Source: Paenibacillus validus NBRC 15382
Lineage (GTDB): Bacteria > Bacillota > Bacilli > Paenibacillales > NBRC-103111
Length of the DNA stretch: 64,000 nucleotides
Direction of reading: 5' to 3'
Assembly (NCBI RefSeq): GCF_004000985.1
Contig: NZ_BIMH01000010.1
Location: 1 to 64,000 of the forward strand
Below, in pieces: positions 1 through 10,428 of this stretch; the first letter of the stretch is position 1; each line of letters begins with the position of its first letter. The notes beneath the pieces are model-generated. The model saw only the letters and a list, made by a program, of their open reading frames with translations. It was not told the origin of the DNA and did no database searches. The position numbers and the translations under genes were made by a program.

Positions 1-1097
1 AGTCACCGAATATCGGGATGCCGACTCCGAATATCGAAATGCCGACACCGAATGTCGGAATGCCGTCTATGGAGCCTACGTATGCCGGAAATATGCCGCC
101 GGTAGCGAACTTGTTCCAGCAATTCCAAGTGCCGGCAACGGAAGTGATGATGCAAAGTCCCTGGGCGACGGAGCCGGAGCTGCCTGTATTTCCGAACCAG
201 CCAAAGCACGGAGAAATGCCTTATACGATGAGTACGCCGAACGTGACCTACTCGCCGTATCCGAGTTGGGAAGCGCCGGCAGCAAGCAAAGGCTGCGGCT
301 GCGGTCAACCGAATCTGCCTTATGCGCTGCCCCAAATGAACGCGCCATACGGCCAGGAGCCATTGGAGGCGTATCCGAACGCGCCATATGGCCAGGAACC
401 TCTCGCGACGGACCCGAACGCGCCATACGGCCAGGAACCGCTGGGGGCATATCCGAACGCGCCATACGGCCAGGAGCCGCTGGGTGCGTACCCGAACGCG
501 CCATACGGCCAGGAGCCGCTGGGGGCATATCCGAACGCGCCATACGGCCAGGAGCCGCTGGGGATGTACCCAGGCACGCCGTACGGTCAGGAGCCGATGG
601 GGATGTATCCGGGCACGCCGTACGATCAGGGGCCGATGGGGATGTATCCGGGCACGCCATACGATCAGGAGCCGATGGGGATGTACCCGGGCACGCCGTA
701 CGATCAGGAGCCGATGGAGATGTATCCGACGCCTTACGGTAGGGATCTGTACGACGCATACCCTGCTTCGCCGTACGGGTCGCCGATCTTGCCGCATGCC
801 GTAGCGGGCTACCCGTTTCCGGAACCTGGCATCGCGGTGAACGTATATCCCGGCCTCGGGGCGATGCCGTTTGCGACGGCGGAACCTCTGGTTGCGGAGG
901 AACGTGCGCTGTCGATCCACAAATCGAAGGACGGCAAGTCGGCCGCCGCTCCGGCTGCGAAAGAAGACGCGAGGGCGAAGCGTCCAGCCCGTGGGAAATC
1001 GGCCCGCGCCGCCATCAGCAGCTTGATTGAACGGAACAGCCGCAAAGCTCATCATCCTCCGAAAGTCAAAAGAACAAGACCTTGGTTAAACGACTAA
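1..1097 (+). CDS. safA: SafA-like spore coat/morphogenetic repeat protein, C-terminal part (5' truncated by window)
   Basis: The reading frame is open from the first bases of the window, so only the C-terminal part is present and any N-terminal LysM domain lies outside. Two repeat blocks are visible. A 7-residue MPTPN(I/V)(G/E) tandem lies at the very start, and ten copies of a 13-residue unit (consensus NAPYGQEPLGAYP, later GTPYDQEPMGMYP) occupy nt 339-728. The last ~60 residues are rich in Lys, Arg and Ala and end RPWLND. SafA of spore formers is a LysM protein with a Pro/Tyr/Gly-rich C-terminus that organises the inner coat, and it lies a few genes upstream of bofC and ruvAB in Bacillales, as here. 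Assignment rests on composition and synteny, because the diagnostic LysM domain is not in view. Confidence 0.6.
   Translation, partial: SPNIGMPTPNIEMPTPNVGMPSMEPTYAGNMPPVANLFQQFQVPATEVMMQSPWATEPELPVFPNQPKHGEMPYTMSTPNVTYSPYPSWEAPAASKGCGCGQPNLPYALPQMNAPYGQEPLEAYPNAPYGQEPLATDPNAPYGQEPLGAYPNAPYGQEPLGAYPNAPYGQEPLGAYPNAPYGQEPLGMYPGTPYGQEPMGMYPGTPYDQGPMGMYPGTPYDQEPMGMYPGTPYDQEPMEMYPTPYGRDLYDAYPASPYGSPILPHAVAGYPFPEPGIAVNVYPGLGAMPFATAEPLVAEERALSIHKSKDGKSAAAPAAKEDARAKRPARGKSARAAISSLIERNSRKAHHPPKVKRTRPWLND
339..728 (+). repeat. Ten tandem 39-bp coding repeats
   Basis: Ten in-frame 39-bp units encode 13 residues each. Units 1-6 begin Asn-Ala-Pro-Tyr-Gly-Gln, and units 7-10 begin Gly-Thr-Pro-Tyr. Neighbouring units are nearly identical in DNA (units 3-5), which suggests recent slippage or unequal crossing-over. 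Copy number should vary between strains and is vulnerable to assembly collapse. Confidence 0.9.
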
Positions 1098-1123
1098 GTC
1101 TGTCCGGTTTTTCACTAAGCAAA

Positions 1124-1165
1124 TGCCGTCTTCCCGGAACGAATGCGTACGGGGGGCGGCTTTTT
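1124..1165 (+). terminator. Intrinsic terminator after the SafA-like gene
   Basis: An imperfect GC-rich stem (GCCGTCTTCCCG pairing with CGGGGGGCGGC) is followed by TTTTT, 27 bp after the stop codon. Confidence 0.7.
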
Positions 1166-1293
1166 GTCCTTTATTTAAAGGCTGTGTTACCGTGTATTAT
1201 TGATTTTAGACCCAAATAAAAACCGCCCGCTGAAAAGGCAGTTAATTAATCTATCGTATCAGGTAGCGTAACAATTTTATTGTAAGTTCATGT

Positions 1294-1539
1294 TCAATTC
1301 TCTTTGCTTTTTGATTCTTTATTTTTCTTATAGCGGATAATAGCCATGGGTAAATTTATGATTCCTAGAAGAAAAGTCGTAAAACTTGGTATCAATTGAA
1401 ATATAGTAGGATTTGCATTCCCATCGCCTACTGGTCCTGTTTTAGATTGGTTGCTATCCCATATTCCATACATAACACCGAGTATGAGTAAGATCAGACA
1501 TGCGATACTGGCAATTATATAGACTACAAACCTGTTCAA
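1294..1539 (-). CDS. Small two-segment membrane protein, unknown function
   Basis: Encodes 81 aa starting at a TTG with a GAGGGGG ribosome site seven bases upstream. A hydrophobic segment at residues ~5-27 is followed by a polar Asn/Gly-rich loop, a second hydrophobic segment at ~48-68, and a Lys-rich tail (KKNKESKSKEN) expected on the cytoplasmic side. No family recognised. It is transcribed opposite to the SafA-like gene. The base composition is noticeably more AT-rich than the neighbours, so it may be an accessory or acquired gene. Confidence 0.5.
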   Translation of the reverse strand: MNRFVVYIIASIACLILLILGVMYGIWDSNQSKTGPVGDGNANPTIFQLIPSFTTFLLGIINLPMAIIRYKKNKESKSKEN

Positions 1540-1648
1540 GCTTCAACCCCCTCTGTATACAGCGTCAGTTACTTATGATCTGCAAAGGTAGAAGTTTATT
1601 GTAGCTAATCTCCGTCTTTTTACTGCAATCAATTCACCATAAAAAAAT

Positions 1649-1801
1649 ATGGCTCGGCGAAGATTGGTGTTTGTCTCATGGATCAAGGATGTGCCTTTTA
1701 CCGACTCCGGCGTGAAGCTGCTGGAAGGGACGAAAGCTTTTTTAGTCGAAGAGAAGCTGGCGCAGAAGGGCTTTGATTTGAATCAGTGGATTTTGAAATG
1801 A
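1649..1801 (+). pseudogene. 50-codon open fragment, probable gene remnant
   Basis: An ATG-initiated frame of 50 codons ends QWILK. It has no recognisable ribosome site (only A-rich sequence upstream) but shows coding-like composition, and a terminator follows within 10 bp. It looks like the C-terminal tail of a lost protein (contains DVPFTDSGVKLLEG). The parent family is not recognised, and a small functional protein cannot be excluded. Confidence 0.35.
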
Positions 1802-1807
1802 AGATAA

Positions 1808-1844
1808 AAAAAGGCAATGCCCTTGCTGCAAGGCTTGCCTTTTT
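1808..1844. terminator. Bidirectional intrinsic terminator before lepB
   Basis: AAAAGGCAA pairs with TTGCCTTTT around a GC-containing loop, with A and T tracts on both sides. It can serve the remnant on the plus strand and lepB on the minus strand. Confidence 0.75.
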
Positions 1845-1891
1845 GAACATTTTGCCGGATAGGCTCTGTTCGCGAGCTAATTTATATTTAG

Positions 1892-2440
1892 CTAAAACTT
1901 AATGCCAAGCACATGGTCGATCGGCACGAAGCCGATATCCCGGCTATCCTTGCTGTGGTTTCTGTTGTCGCCCATGACGAATACGTGGCCTTCCGGCACG
2001 GTCCATTGCCGTGAAACGGGAGTATCCATCGTTTCGTTCAAGTAAGGCTCGTCCAGAGGCTGACCGTTTCGGTACATTCTGTTATCTTTCATCTCCAGTA
2101 TGTCGCCTGGCTTCCCGATCACCCGTTTCACGTACATGTTCGGGTCATCCTCACCGCGAAGGAGGCGAAGCAGCGGATGCTCCAGCAGATCGTCCTTCAA
2201 GGTGCGGGGGCGCTCCACCCGGCTGTCGATAATGACGATATCCCCGTAATCCGGTCCGTACCGGAACGTATGCGACAGTTTGGAAACGTAAATTCGCTGT
2301 TGATCGTTTAGCGTCGGATCCATGGAATGTCCGAGCACTTTGGTCGGTTGGAATATGAACATCCCGATCAAGATGGTTAGGACAAACGCGGCGGCAATGG
2401 AACGGATCCAAGCCCATACTTCTTTCAAAAGCGACTGCAT
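1892..2440 (-). CDS. lepB: Type I signal peptidase
   Basis: Encodes 182 aa, the usual size of Gram-positive SipS/SipT enzymes. The protein cleaves signal peptides of exported precursors on the outer face of the membrane. Residues ~12-31 form the single N-terminal membrane anchor. The catalytic Ser is S39 in GHSMDPTL, the general base is K105 in YVKRVIGKPGD, and the box GDNRNHSKDSR follows near residue 156. It is transcribed alone, divergent from bofC. Secreted and sortase substrates elsewhere in the window would be among its clients. Confidence 0.95.
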   Translation of the reverse strand: MQSLLKEVWAWIRSIAAAFVLTILIGMFIFQPTKVLGHSMDPTLNDQQRIYVSKLSHTFRYGPDYGDIVIIDSRVERPRTLKDDLLEHPLLRLLRGEDDPNMYVKRVIGKPGDILEMKDNRMYRNGQPLDEPYLNETMDTPVSRQWTVPEGHVFVMGDNRNHSKDSRDIGFVPIDHVLGIKF

Positions 2441-2569
2441 AGGTAAGTCATCATCCTTCCCCTCATGGGTTGTTTACCATAAGACACAGTATACATCCAT
2501 TCCGTATAAACGTCGATCCCCATGGGAAAAATAGTAAATCATAACGATATAGACAAGAGGGGATCTCCT

Positions 2570-3286
2570 ATGCAAGTGAAAGAATGGTGGAATCAGCTCA
2601 AAAAACAACTGAAACGAAAGCTTCGCCTTAAACGCGGCTGGCTGCATTTGGCGGTCGTGCTGCTCGCAATGGGCGTGTTTGCTTCGTGGCTTTGGTTCTC
2701 GCGTAGTGCGGTACAAGCTCCGCTTTCCTGGGATTTGGGAGAATGGCAGCAGGATCGGGCCGTATTCAGCCGTCAAGTGACGGCGTTCAAACAGCCCGAG
2801 GAAGAGGTGCGGAAGATCATTAGCGGAATGGAGGGTAAACGGGAAGCATTCTCGAAGAAAGCCTATGTGTGCGGGGAGGAGCTCGAACGGATCGGACTGC
2901 TCGATTCGAACGGCATTATGAATTATTACCGCAACCATCCTTCCATAACGGTCAGCCTGGGCGAGACGAACACGGTGTACTTCACGGAGTCGATCGACGA
3001 CTTGTCGCCGGCCTGCAAGGAAAAGGCGTACTTCGGGCTCGATGCGAAGGGCAACCTTTCCTTGTTCGAAGGCGTCCCGAACTCCGGAACGGAGAACGTC
3101 ATGCGCACGTTCTTTCAATTGAACATTGAGCACCTGGAAAGCAGTCTGCCCCGCGAAACGGTCAGGCAGCTGTACCATGGCATACGTATTCACGATCTTG
3201 AAGATTACAACAGCGTATTGTCCACGTTGAGCGACTATGCGGTGGAGGAGACGGAGAATGCGATGCAGCGGGCGCCTTCCCCTTGA
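2570..3286 (+). CDS. bofC: BofC (bypass-of-forespore C) family protein
   Basis: Encodes 238 aa. The ATG at 2570 is chosen over an in-frame ATG at 2522 because AGAGGGGAT lies six bases upstream. A basic N-terminus is followed by a membrane segment at ~25-43 (signal anchor). The C-terminal half carries the BofC signature: YVCGEELERIG, SITVSLGETNTVYFTES, YFGLDAKGNLSLFEG. In B. subtilis BofC is a forespore-expressed protein of the intermembrane space that modulates the SpoIVB-dependent sigma-K checkpoint. Its position before ruvCAB matches Bacillales synteny. It is longer at the N-terminus than the B. subtilis protein. Confidence 0.85.
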   Translation: MQVKEWWNQLKKQLKRKLRLKRGWLHLAVVLLAMGVFASWLWFSRSAVQAPLSWDLGEWQQDRAVFSRQVTAFKQPEEEVRKIISGMEGKREAFSKKAYVCGEELERIGLLDSNGIMNYYRNHPSITVSLGETNTVYFTESIDDLSPACKEKAYFGLDAKGNLSLFEGVPNSGTENVMRTFFQLNIEHLESSLPRETVRQLYHGIRIHDLEDYNSVLSTLSDYAVEETENAMQRAPSP

Positions 3287-3340
3287 AGGACGATAGAGGC
3301 TGGCCCGTTTCATCCCCGGTTTGGATGAGGGTCAGAGCGG

Positions 3341-3386
3341 AATAAACCTCCCGGTCCACGTTATAAAGTGGTCCAGGAGGTTTATT
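3341..3386 (+). terminator. Long inverted repeat after bofC
   Basis: AATAAACCTCC pairs perfectly with GGAGGTTTATT, and an inner arm GGTCCAC pairs with GTGGTCC around TTATAAA. It lies 55 bp after bofC and probably terminates transcription, although only a short T-rich run follows. The rest of the 3287-3718 gap holds no ORF I can support. A TATAAT at 3625-3630 may be the ruvC -10 element. Confidence 0.6.
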
Positions 3387-3718
3387 TGCGTTGATGACGG
3401 GATCGGCTGCGCATGACCATCCGGGGATAGCTGCGGGGCTTGGAGAGCATCCGCTTGCGGCCGAGTGCGCATGCGGTTGATCCAGCGCCGTTATTTTGCT
3501 CTGATGGCAGAGTCGGCGAGCATAACGCGCCGCAGTTTCTTCTAATGCTTACCGGAGGGCTGGTGAGAGGCGCCTGACGGATGGTTTTCTTCCATACAGC
3601 GTGTTCATAGGGGGGATAATCTGATATAATGGGCTGGTGAATACATATGTTCGCTTTCTGGTGTCCTCTGAACGTCATTGAGGCTCACGGAGGAGCGGGC
3701 GGGGGAGTTGGAAGCCGC

Positions 3719-4222
3719 GTGCGCATATTAGGCATCGACCCGGGAATCGCCATCGTCGGTTTCGGATTTATCGACAAGCAGGGACATAAATTGGTGCCCG
3801 TCCAGTACGGCTCGATTCAAACCGAGGCGCATACCGAAGATTCAGTGCGTCTGAAGCAAGTCTATGAAGCTATGGTCCAATTGATAGACAAATATAAACC
3901 TGACGCGGTGGCGATCGAGAAGCTGTTCTTCAACCGCAACGTAACGACCGCGCTGACCGTCGGTCAAGCGCGCGGAGTATTGATGCTGGCGGCTGTGCAG
4001 CAGGGATTGCCGATCGGCGAATACACGCCGCTGCAGGTCAAGCAGGCGATTGTGGGTTACGGTAAAGCCGAGAAGAAGCAGGTGCAGGAGATGGTCAGGA
4101 TGTTCCTGCACTTATCGAGCGTGCCGAAGCCGGACGACGTGGCGGATGCGCTTGCCGTCGCGATTTGCCACGCGCATTCGGCAACACTTTTACAAAAGAT
4201 GAATGGAGCAACCAAGCGATGA
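3719..4222 (+). CDS. ruvC: Holliday junction resolvase RuvC
   Basis: Encodes 167 aa. The GTG at 3719 is chosen because the protein then starts MRILGIDPG, the canonical RuvC N-terminus; GGGGGAG lies 11 bases upstream. The acidic catalytic set is visible: D7 in GIDPG, E67 in AIEKLFF, and D140/D143 in KPDDVADALAVA. RuvC cleaves Holliday junctions handed over by RuvAB. The stop overlaps the ruvA start by four bases (ATGA), implying translational coupling. B. subtilis lacks RuvC and relies on RecU, so a ruvCAB operon is a useful taxonomic marker for the Paenibacillus side of Bacillales. Confidence 0.95.
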   Translation: MRILGIDPGIAIVGFGFIDKQGHKLVPVQYGSIQTEAHTEDSVRLKQVYEAMVQLIDKYKPDAVAIEKLFFNRNVTTALTVGQARGVLMLAAVQQGLPIGEYTPLQVKQAIVGYGKAEKKQVQEMVRMFLHLSSVPKPDDVADALAVAICHAHSATLLQKMNGATKR

Positions 4223-4869
4223 TCGACTTTCTAAGAGGAACCGTCGCCCACCGGGAAACGGAGTATGTCGTGCTCGACGTGCGGGGCGTCGGCTATCGGG
4301 TGTTCTGTGCGAATCCGTTCGCCGTTGCGCCGAAGGACGGCAAGGACGGCGGCGAAGTGACGATGTATATCCATTACCAGGTGCGTGAGGATGCGCACCT
4401 GCTGTTCGGTTTCACGTCTCGCGAGGAGCAATCGCTGTTCCGCCTGCTGCTGGAGGTAAGCGGAATCGGGCCGAAGGTCGCGATCGGCATCTTGGCGGGC
4501 GGGCGGCCGGAGACGATCGCCTCGGCGATCCGTCAGGAGAATGTCGCGTTCTTGACAAAGCTGCCCGGAATCGGAAAGAAAACGGCGCAGCGCATGGTGC
4601 TTGATCTGAAGGACAAGCTCGGCGCCTGGACGTCCGCGGACGACGATATGGCGGGGGCTGGCTTCAGTCTGGGCGACACGGCCTCAGCTCCGCTGGGCGG
4701 AGGCGCTTGGGCGGAGGCGAAGGCGGCGCTGCTCGCGCTCGGTTACACCGAGGCGGAAGCGGACCGTGCAGGAGCGGCAATCAAACCGAAGCTGCAGGGC
4801 GGCGAGACGACGGACGCCGTGACGAAGCTGGCGCTGCAGGCGCTGTTTCAACAGTCGATGATGAGATGA
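4219..4869 (+). CDS. ruvA: Holliday junction branch-migration protein RuvA
   Basis: Encodes 216 aa from the ATG inside the ruvC stop (MIDFLRGTV). The N-terminal OB fold (residues 1-63) is followed by two helix-hairpin-helix motifs, SGIGPKVAIGIL near residue 75 and LPGIGKKTAQRM near 110, and a C-terminal domain III (EAKAALLALGYTEAEADRA) that contacts RuvB. It binds four-way junctions as a tetramer and directs the RuvB motor. Length is close to family norm, with a longer Gly/Ala-rich linker before domain III. Confidence 0.95.
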   Translation: MIDFLRGTVAHRETEYVVLDVRGVGYRVFCANPFAVAPKDGKDGGEVTMYIHYQVREDAHLLFGFTSREEQSLFRLLLEVSGIGPKVAIGILAGGRPETIASAIRQENVAFLTKLPGIGKKTAQRMVLDLKDKLGAWTSADDDMAGAGFSLGDTASAPLGGGAWAEAKAALLALGYTEAEADRAGAAIKPKLQGGETTDAVTKLALQALFQQSMMR

Positions 4870-4920
4870 CGTTACGGCTCCCGGCGCAGCGTTAAGACGG
4901 TTAGAAAGGAGAATCGCAGC

Positions 4921-5925
4921 ATGGATGACCGGATTATATCGGCGAACTTGATGATGGAAGATCAGACGATGGAATTCAGTCTGCGCCCGCGCTATTTGGC
5001 GGAGTATATCGGCCAGTCGCAAGCGAAAGAAAACTTGAAAATATATATCGAGGCGGCGAAAATGCGCAAGGAAGCGCTCGATCACGTGCTTCTATACGGC
5101 CCTCCCGGACTCGGGAAAACGACGCTGTCCAATATCATCGCGAACGAGCTTGGCGTCAATCTTCGCACGACGAGCGGCCCCGCCATCGAACGGCCGGGCG
5201 ATTTGGCCGCTATCCTGACCAATTTGCAGGAAGGCGATGTGCTGTTCATCGACGAAATCCACCGCCTGCACCGCACGGTGGAGGAAGTGTTATACCCGGC
5301 GATGGAGGATTACGCGCTGGATATTATTATCGGTAAAGGACCGAGCGCCCGCTCGGTGCGGCTCGATTTGCCGCCGTTTACACTCGTCGGGGCGACGACG
5401 CGTGTCGGCTTGCTATCCGCGCCGCTGCGCGATCGTTTCGGAGTCGTCAGCCGTTTGGAGTATTATACGGTAGATGAGCTGTCGTACATCGTCAGCCGCA
5501 CGTCCGACCTGCTGCAGGTGCAGATCGTCGGCGAAGCGGCTCACGAGATCGGCATGCGGTCGCGGGGAACGCCGCGGATCGCCAACCGGCTGCTGAAGCG
5601 GGTGCGCGACTTTGCCCAAGTGAAGGGCGACGGCATCATTACGCTGGACATAACGCAAGCTGCGTTGTCGAGCATTCAGGTCGATCCGCTCGGTCTTGAC
5701 GAGATCGATCACAAAATGCTGCGCGCGATAATCCTAAGCTTTCAAGGGGGACCGGTCGGTCTTGACACGATAGCAGCCTCCATTGGCGAAGAAAGCCAGA
5801 CCATTGAGGACGTGTACGAGCCTTATTTGCTCCAAATCGGATTTTTGCAGCGCACTCCGCGGGGGCGGATGGTGACGGCGAGCGCGTGCAAACATTTGGG
5901 CTTGCCCATGCCAAGCCGGTCATAA
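4921..5925 (+). CDS. ruvB: Holliday junction DNA helicase RuvB
   Basis: Encodes 334 aa with AAAGGAG upstream. It is an AAA+ motor driving branch migration with RuvA. Visible motifs: Walker [10 protein letters not shown] (60-68), Walker B LFIDEIH (~108-114), sensor ATTR (158-161), arginine finger region LRDRFG, and a C-terminal winged helix with [10 protein letters not shown]. Third gene of the ruvCAB operon, 51 bp after ruvA. Confidence 0.97.
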   Translation: MDDRIISANLMMEDQTMEFSLRPRYLAEYIGQSQAKENLKIYIEAAKMRKEALDHVLLYGPPGLGKTTLSNIIANELGVNLRTTSGPAIERPGDLAAILTNLQEGDVLFIDEIHRLHRTVEEVLYPAMEDYALDIIIGKGPSARSVRLDLPPFTLVGATTRVGLLSAPLRDRFGVVSRLEYYTVDELSYIVSRTSDLLQVQIVGEAAHEIGMRSRGTPRIANRLLKRVRDFAQVKGDGIITLDITQAALSSIQVDPLGLDEIDHKMLRAIILSFQGGPVGLDTIAASIGEESQTIEDVYEPYLLQIGFLQRTPRGRMVTASACKHLGLPMPSRS

Positions 5926-6027
5926 AAGTTTACTAGGGGATCATTACCGCTACAGAAGCGAGACCATACAACCGGCATCATCACAGCTCGATGCAACGGT
6001 TGCAATAGGGGAGGAGAATCACGCAGC

Positions 6028-8160
6028 ATGGGGAGTCCCAAACGTCATAACGTTGATCATGAACGAGGTCGGCGCCCGCTTGGAGCGGGTCTCAAGACGG
6101 CGCTGTGCGCTGCCGTTGTCTGGACCGGCGTGTTCGCAGCGCCGGTGGTCACGCCGCTCGCGCCTGCCGCGCAAGCGGCAATTCCGGCTGCCATGCCGGC
6201 TTCCGTCCGCGTCGCGCTATTTATCGATACCGGCCGTTACAGCAGTCCGGCATCGGCGGTTACGCTGAGCGCGGACACGGCCGCACTCGCGCTCGGCTTG
6301 CGCGATGCAAGCGGCTTCAAGCCGCTGCATCAGGTGAATGCGAAAGAAGTCGTACGCGCCTATGCGAACGGCTATTATGCGCTGCTTCCGCAAAGCGCCG
6401 ATGCAGCCGTCGCAAGAGCTCAAGCGCAGAAGCTGGCGGTTGGCGGAGCGGGTACGGGCATCGTGCAGCGCTCGAAGCAGGGGAAGCCGGCATATGCCGC
6501 ATATATCGGCCCGTTTCCGACGAAGGAAGCGGCCGCTGCGGCGGCCAAAGCGGATGCAACCGCCCAAGTTGCCGGACCGCTGGGCTGGAACGCCGGCGTT
6601 TACGCCACGGAGCCTGAAGCGCAGGCGCAAGCGGATGCGATCGTGCAGGCCGGCTTTGACGCTGACGTGGCGCTCATCGGCGGCGGCTTCGCCGTCATGG
6701 TCGGCGGAGCGGCTGATGACGCTTCGCTGAAGACGCTAAAGGACAAGGTAAGCGCCGCACTGCCTGCAGCCCGCTTGACGGCCGTGGATCAAACGGCGGG
6801 CTACGTGCTCAAGCGCAGCGAGCTTTCCGTGAGCGGGGATGGGGCCGTACAGCCGGTCACCGCTTTCGTTGTCGGCGGCGGAGCCAAGCTGTGGGCGGCA
6901 CCTGTAGATCCGAAAGCAGGCGTGCAGGTGGCTGAGCGATCGAACCGTTCGTACCGCGGCGGCATCGAGGTGACAACGTTGAACGGCAAGCTTGCCGTCA
7001 TCAACGAATTGGCCATTGATCAATATTTATACAGCGTCGTCGGTTCGGAGTTAAACTCGTCTTGGCCGGCGGAAGCGCTGAAGGCGCAGGCGATCGCCGC
7101 CCGTACATACGCGTTGAAGCAGGGCGACAAATACCAAATTGCGAATGTGTCCGATTCGACAGCGGATCAGGTGTACAAAGGGCGTGAAGCGGAATTCGCC
7201 GCTGCGATTCAAGCGGTCGATTCGACCAAAGGTCAGGTGCTGACCTACAAGAACGCTTTGATCGACCCGCTCTTCTATTCCAATGCAGGCGGCATGACGG
7301 CCGATTCGAGCGAGGTATGGGGCAACCCCGTCCCTTATCTGAAGAGCGTGCCGTCGCCGGACGAAGGTGCCCAAGCAGGCAAAAAGCCGTGGTATCGGAT
7401 CGTCCTGCCCAGCGGATTAACCGGATATATTCATTCGGATTACGCCCGCGACACCGGTACGAAGAATGAGATCGGCCTGCCTTATTACGAGTCGACGACG
7501 GACGCGGTCAACATTCGTTCGGCACCCTTTGTCGACAATGCGGCCAATCCCGCTATCGCGAAAGTCGATGCCGGCAGCCGGTTCGTTGTGATCGGCCAAA
7601 TGATGGAATCGAACGCGTTCGCATGGGTTCGCGGTCCGTTCGACGAGGGCAGGCTGAGGGAGAAGCTCGGCGCTTCGCTGCCGGCTTCCGCTGCCGGCGG
7701 CATTACCCGCCTCGAGGTAACGAAGCGGGGGCCGTCCGGACGTGCGCTGGAAGTGTCCGTCAACGGACAAGCCGTGAAAGCGTCATATCCGGATGCGCTG
7801 CGTTCGCTGCTCGGCGGGCTGCCCAGCACGCGGTTTGAAATTGAACAATCGGAACGGTATACTATACGGGGAGCAGGAAGCGCTGTCCGCGAGCAAAGCG
7901 CCTCCGATGCGCCGCTTTACTTCGCGGGAGGCTCGGGTACGCCTCAAGCTTACGAGCAGGAACAGTTCTTCGTACTAAGCGCCGACGGAAACGTAAAGCC
8001 GGTTTCCAAAACCACGCAATTCGTGTTTAAAGGCACCGGATTCGGCCATGGACTCGGCATGTCGCAATGGGGTGCCAAAGGTTATGCCGAGCTGGGCTAT
8101 GATTATGTGAAAATTTTACAAGCGTACTATTCCGGGGTGACCGTCACCACTTTACCGTAA
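6028..8160 (+). CDS. SpoIID/LytB-domain protein with SPOR-like repeats
   Basis: Encodes 710 aa, far longer than classical SpoIID (~340). A signal peptide ends near AAQAA (~50). Residues ~55-275 contain SPOR-like segments ([19 protein letters not shown]). A SpoIID domain follows, with the catalytic-type Glu at E341 in [11 protein letters not shown] and then [15 protein letters not shown]. An SH3-like insert (AVNIRSAP) lies near 490, and the second half of the SpoIID domain ([20 protein letters not shown]) is at the C-terminus. SpoIID enzymes cleave denuded septal peptidoglycan glycan strands during engulfment. The SPOR-like part would bind such glycan. Conserved position between ruvB and queA. 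Ribosome site GGGGAGGAG. Confidence 0.85.
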   Translation: MGSPKRHNVDHERGRRPLGAGLKTALCAAVVWTGVFAAPVVTPLAPAAQAAIPAAMPASVRVALFIDTGRYSSPASAVTLSADTAALALGLRDASGFKPLHQVNAKEVVRAYANGYYALLPQSADAAVARAQAQKLAVGGAGTGIVQRSKQGKPAYAAYIGPFPTKEAAAAAAKADATAQVAGPLGWNAGVYATEPEAQAQADAIVQAGFDADVALIGGGFAVMVGGAADDASLKTLKDKVSAALPAARLTAVDQTAGYVLKRSELSVSGDGAVQPVTAFVVGGGAKLWAAPVDPKAGVQVAERSNRSYRGGIEVTTLNGKLAVINELAIDQYLYSVVGSELNSSWPAEALKAQAIAARTYALKQGDKYQIANVSDSTADQVYKGREAEFAAAIQAVDSTKGQVLTYKNALIDPLFYSNAGGMTADSSEVWGNPVPYLKSVPSPDEGAQAGKKPWYRIVLPSGLTGYIHSDYARDTGTKNEIGLPYYESTTDAVNIRSAPFVDNAANPAIAKVDAGSRFVVIGQMMESNAFAWVRGPFDEGRLREKLGASLPASAAGGITRLEVTKRGPSGRALEVSVNGQAVKASYPDALRSLLGGLPSTRFEIEQSERYTIRGAGSAVREQSASDAPLYFAGGSGTPQAYEQEQFFVLSADGNVKPVSKTTQFVFKGTGFGHGLGMSQWGAKGYAELGYDYVKILQAYYSGVTVTTLP

Positions 8161-8177
8161 AGGGAATGAAGTTGTTC

Positions 8178-9230
8178 ATGCAGGTAGATTTGTTTGATTA
8201 CCATCTCCCCGAATCGTTGATCGCGCAGACGCCGCTCGAGAATCGTACGGCCTCGCGGCTGCTAACGCTGAACAAGCGTACCGGGGAGATCGGGCATTAC
8301 GGGTTCGAGCAATTGGAATCTTTTCTACAAGCCGGGGATGTGCTCGTGCTTAACGACACGAGGGTCATTCCAGCCCGGCTCTTTGGCGTGAAGCCGGACA
8401 CCGGTGCGAAAGCGGAGGTGCTGCTCCTGAAGCAGCTCGAAGGAGACGCCTGGGAGGCGCTCGTTCGTCCGGGCAAACGGCTGAAGACCGGCGCGCTTAT
8501 TCATTTCGGGACGTCGGATTCGAGACGCGATGAGGGCGAACCGATGCTGACCGCTGTTGTGGAATCCGAAGGCGAGATGGGCACGCGGGTTCTTCGATTT
8601 TCATACAAGGGCATATTCAATGAAATTCTCGACCGTCTTGGTTCGATGCCGCTGCCGCCATATATTAAAGAGCAGTTGCCGGACCGGGAGCGGTATCAGA
8701 CGGTGTATGCCAAGCATCAGGGCTCGGCGGCGGCGCCGACAGCAGGGCTTCATTTCACGGAAGATTACCTGCATAGGCTGGAACAAAAAGGTATACAATT
8801 AGCCTATGTGACGCTTCACGTCGGGCTTGGCACGTTCCGCCCCGTAGCTGCGGATACGATCGAAGAGCATGAAATGCACGAAGAGTATTACGAGGTGTCG
8901 CAGGAGACGGCGGACATCATCCGCGCTGCCAAAGCCCGCGGAGGCCGCGTGGTGTCCGTGGGCACGACGAGTGCGCGAACGCTGGAAACGGCGGCGCGGT
9001 TGGACGGCACGCTGGAAGCAGGCAGCGGTTGGACGGGTATTTTCATATACCCGGGCTACGAGTTTAAGATTGTCGATGCGCTGCTGACGAATTTCCATTT
9101 ACCCAAATCGACGCTGATGATGCTGATCAGCGCGCTGGCTGGACGCGAGCGCGTGCTCGCGGCCTACAAGGAAGCCGTCGAGCGGGAATACCGCTTCTTC
9201 AGCTTCGGCGACGCCATGTTTATTTATTAG
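8178..9230 (+). CDS. queA: S-adenosylmethionine:tRNA ribosyltransferase-isomerase
   Basis: Encodes 350 aa. It transfers the ribosyl group of AdoMet to preQ1-tRNA, giving epoxyqueuosine. The ATG at 8178 ([17 protein letters not shown]) matches the family start and sits 12 bases after AAAGGGA. The ATG at 8166 is almost on top of that site and less likely. Family motifs: [60 protein letters not shown]. Immediately upstream of tgt, the preceding step of queuosine synthesis, with a 17-bp gap. Confidence 0.96.
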   Translation: MQVDLFDYHLPESLIAQTPLENRTASRLLTLNKRTGEIGHYGFEQLESFLQAGDVLVLNDTRVIPARLFGVKPDTGAKAEVLLLKQLEGDAWEALVRPGKRLKTGALIHFGTSDSRRDEGEPMLTAVVESEGEMGTRVLRFSYKGIFNEILDRLGSMPLPPYIKEQLPDRERYQTVYAKHQGSAAAPTAGLHFTEDYLHRLEQKGIQLAYVTLHVGLGTFRPVAADTIEEHEMHEEYYEVSQETADIIRAAKARGGRVVSVGTTSARTLETAARLDGTLEAGSGWTGIFIYPGYEFKIVDALLTNFHLPKSTLMMLISALAGRERVLAAYKEAVEREYRFFSFGDAMFIY

Positions 9231-9244
9231 AAAGAAGTGACTGA

Positions 9245-10381
<1,137 letters not shown>

Positions 10382-10428
10382 CCAACCATCATATATACAT
10401 ATACCAGGTAAAAAGGGAGGAAACGATC

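Noticed and set aside
339-728. Regular 39-bp repeats as a possible CRISPR array
   Set aside because: The units are contiguous without spacers, stay in one coding frame, and no cas genes are nearby.
266-804. Alternative-frame repeat proteins in the SafA-like gene
   Set aside because: Every frame of an in-phase tandem repeat stays open, so these are by-products. Only the frame continuing from the window edge to 1097 has sensible composition.
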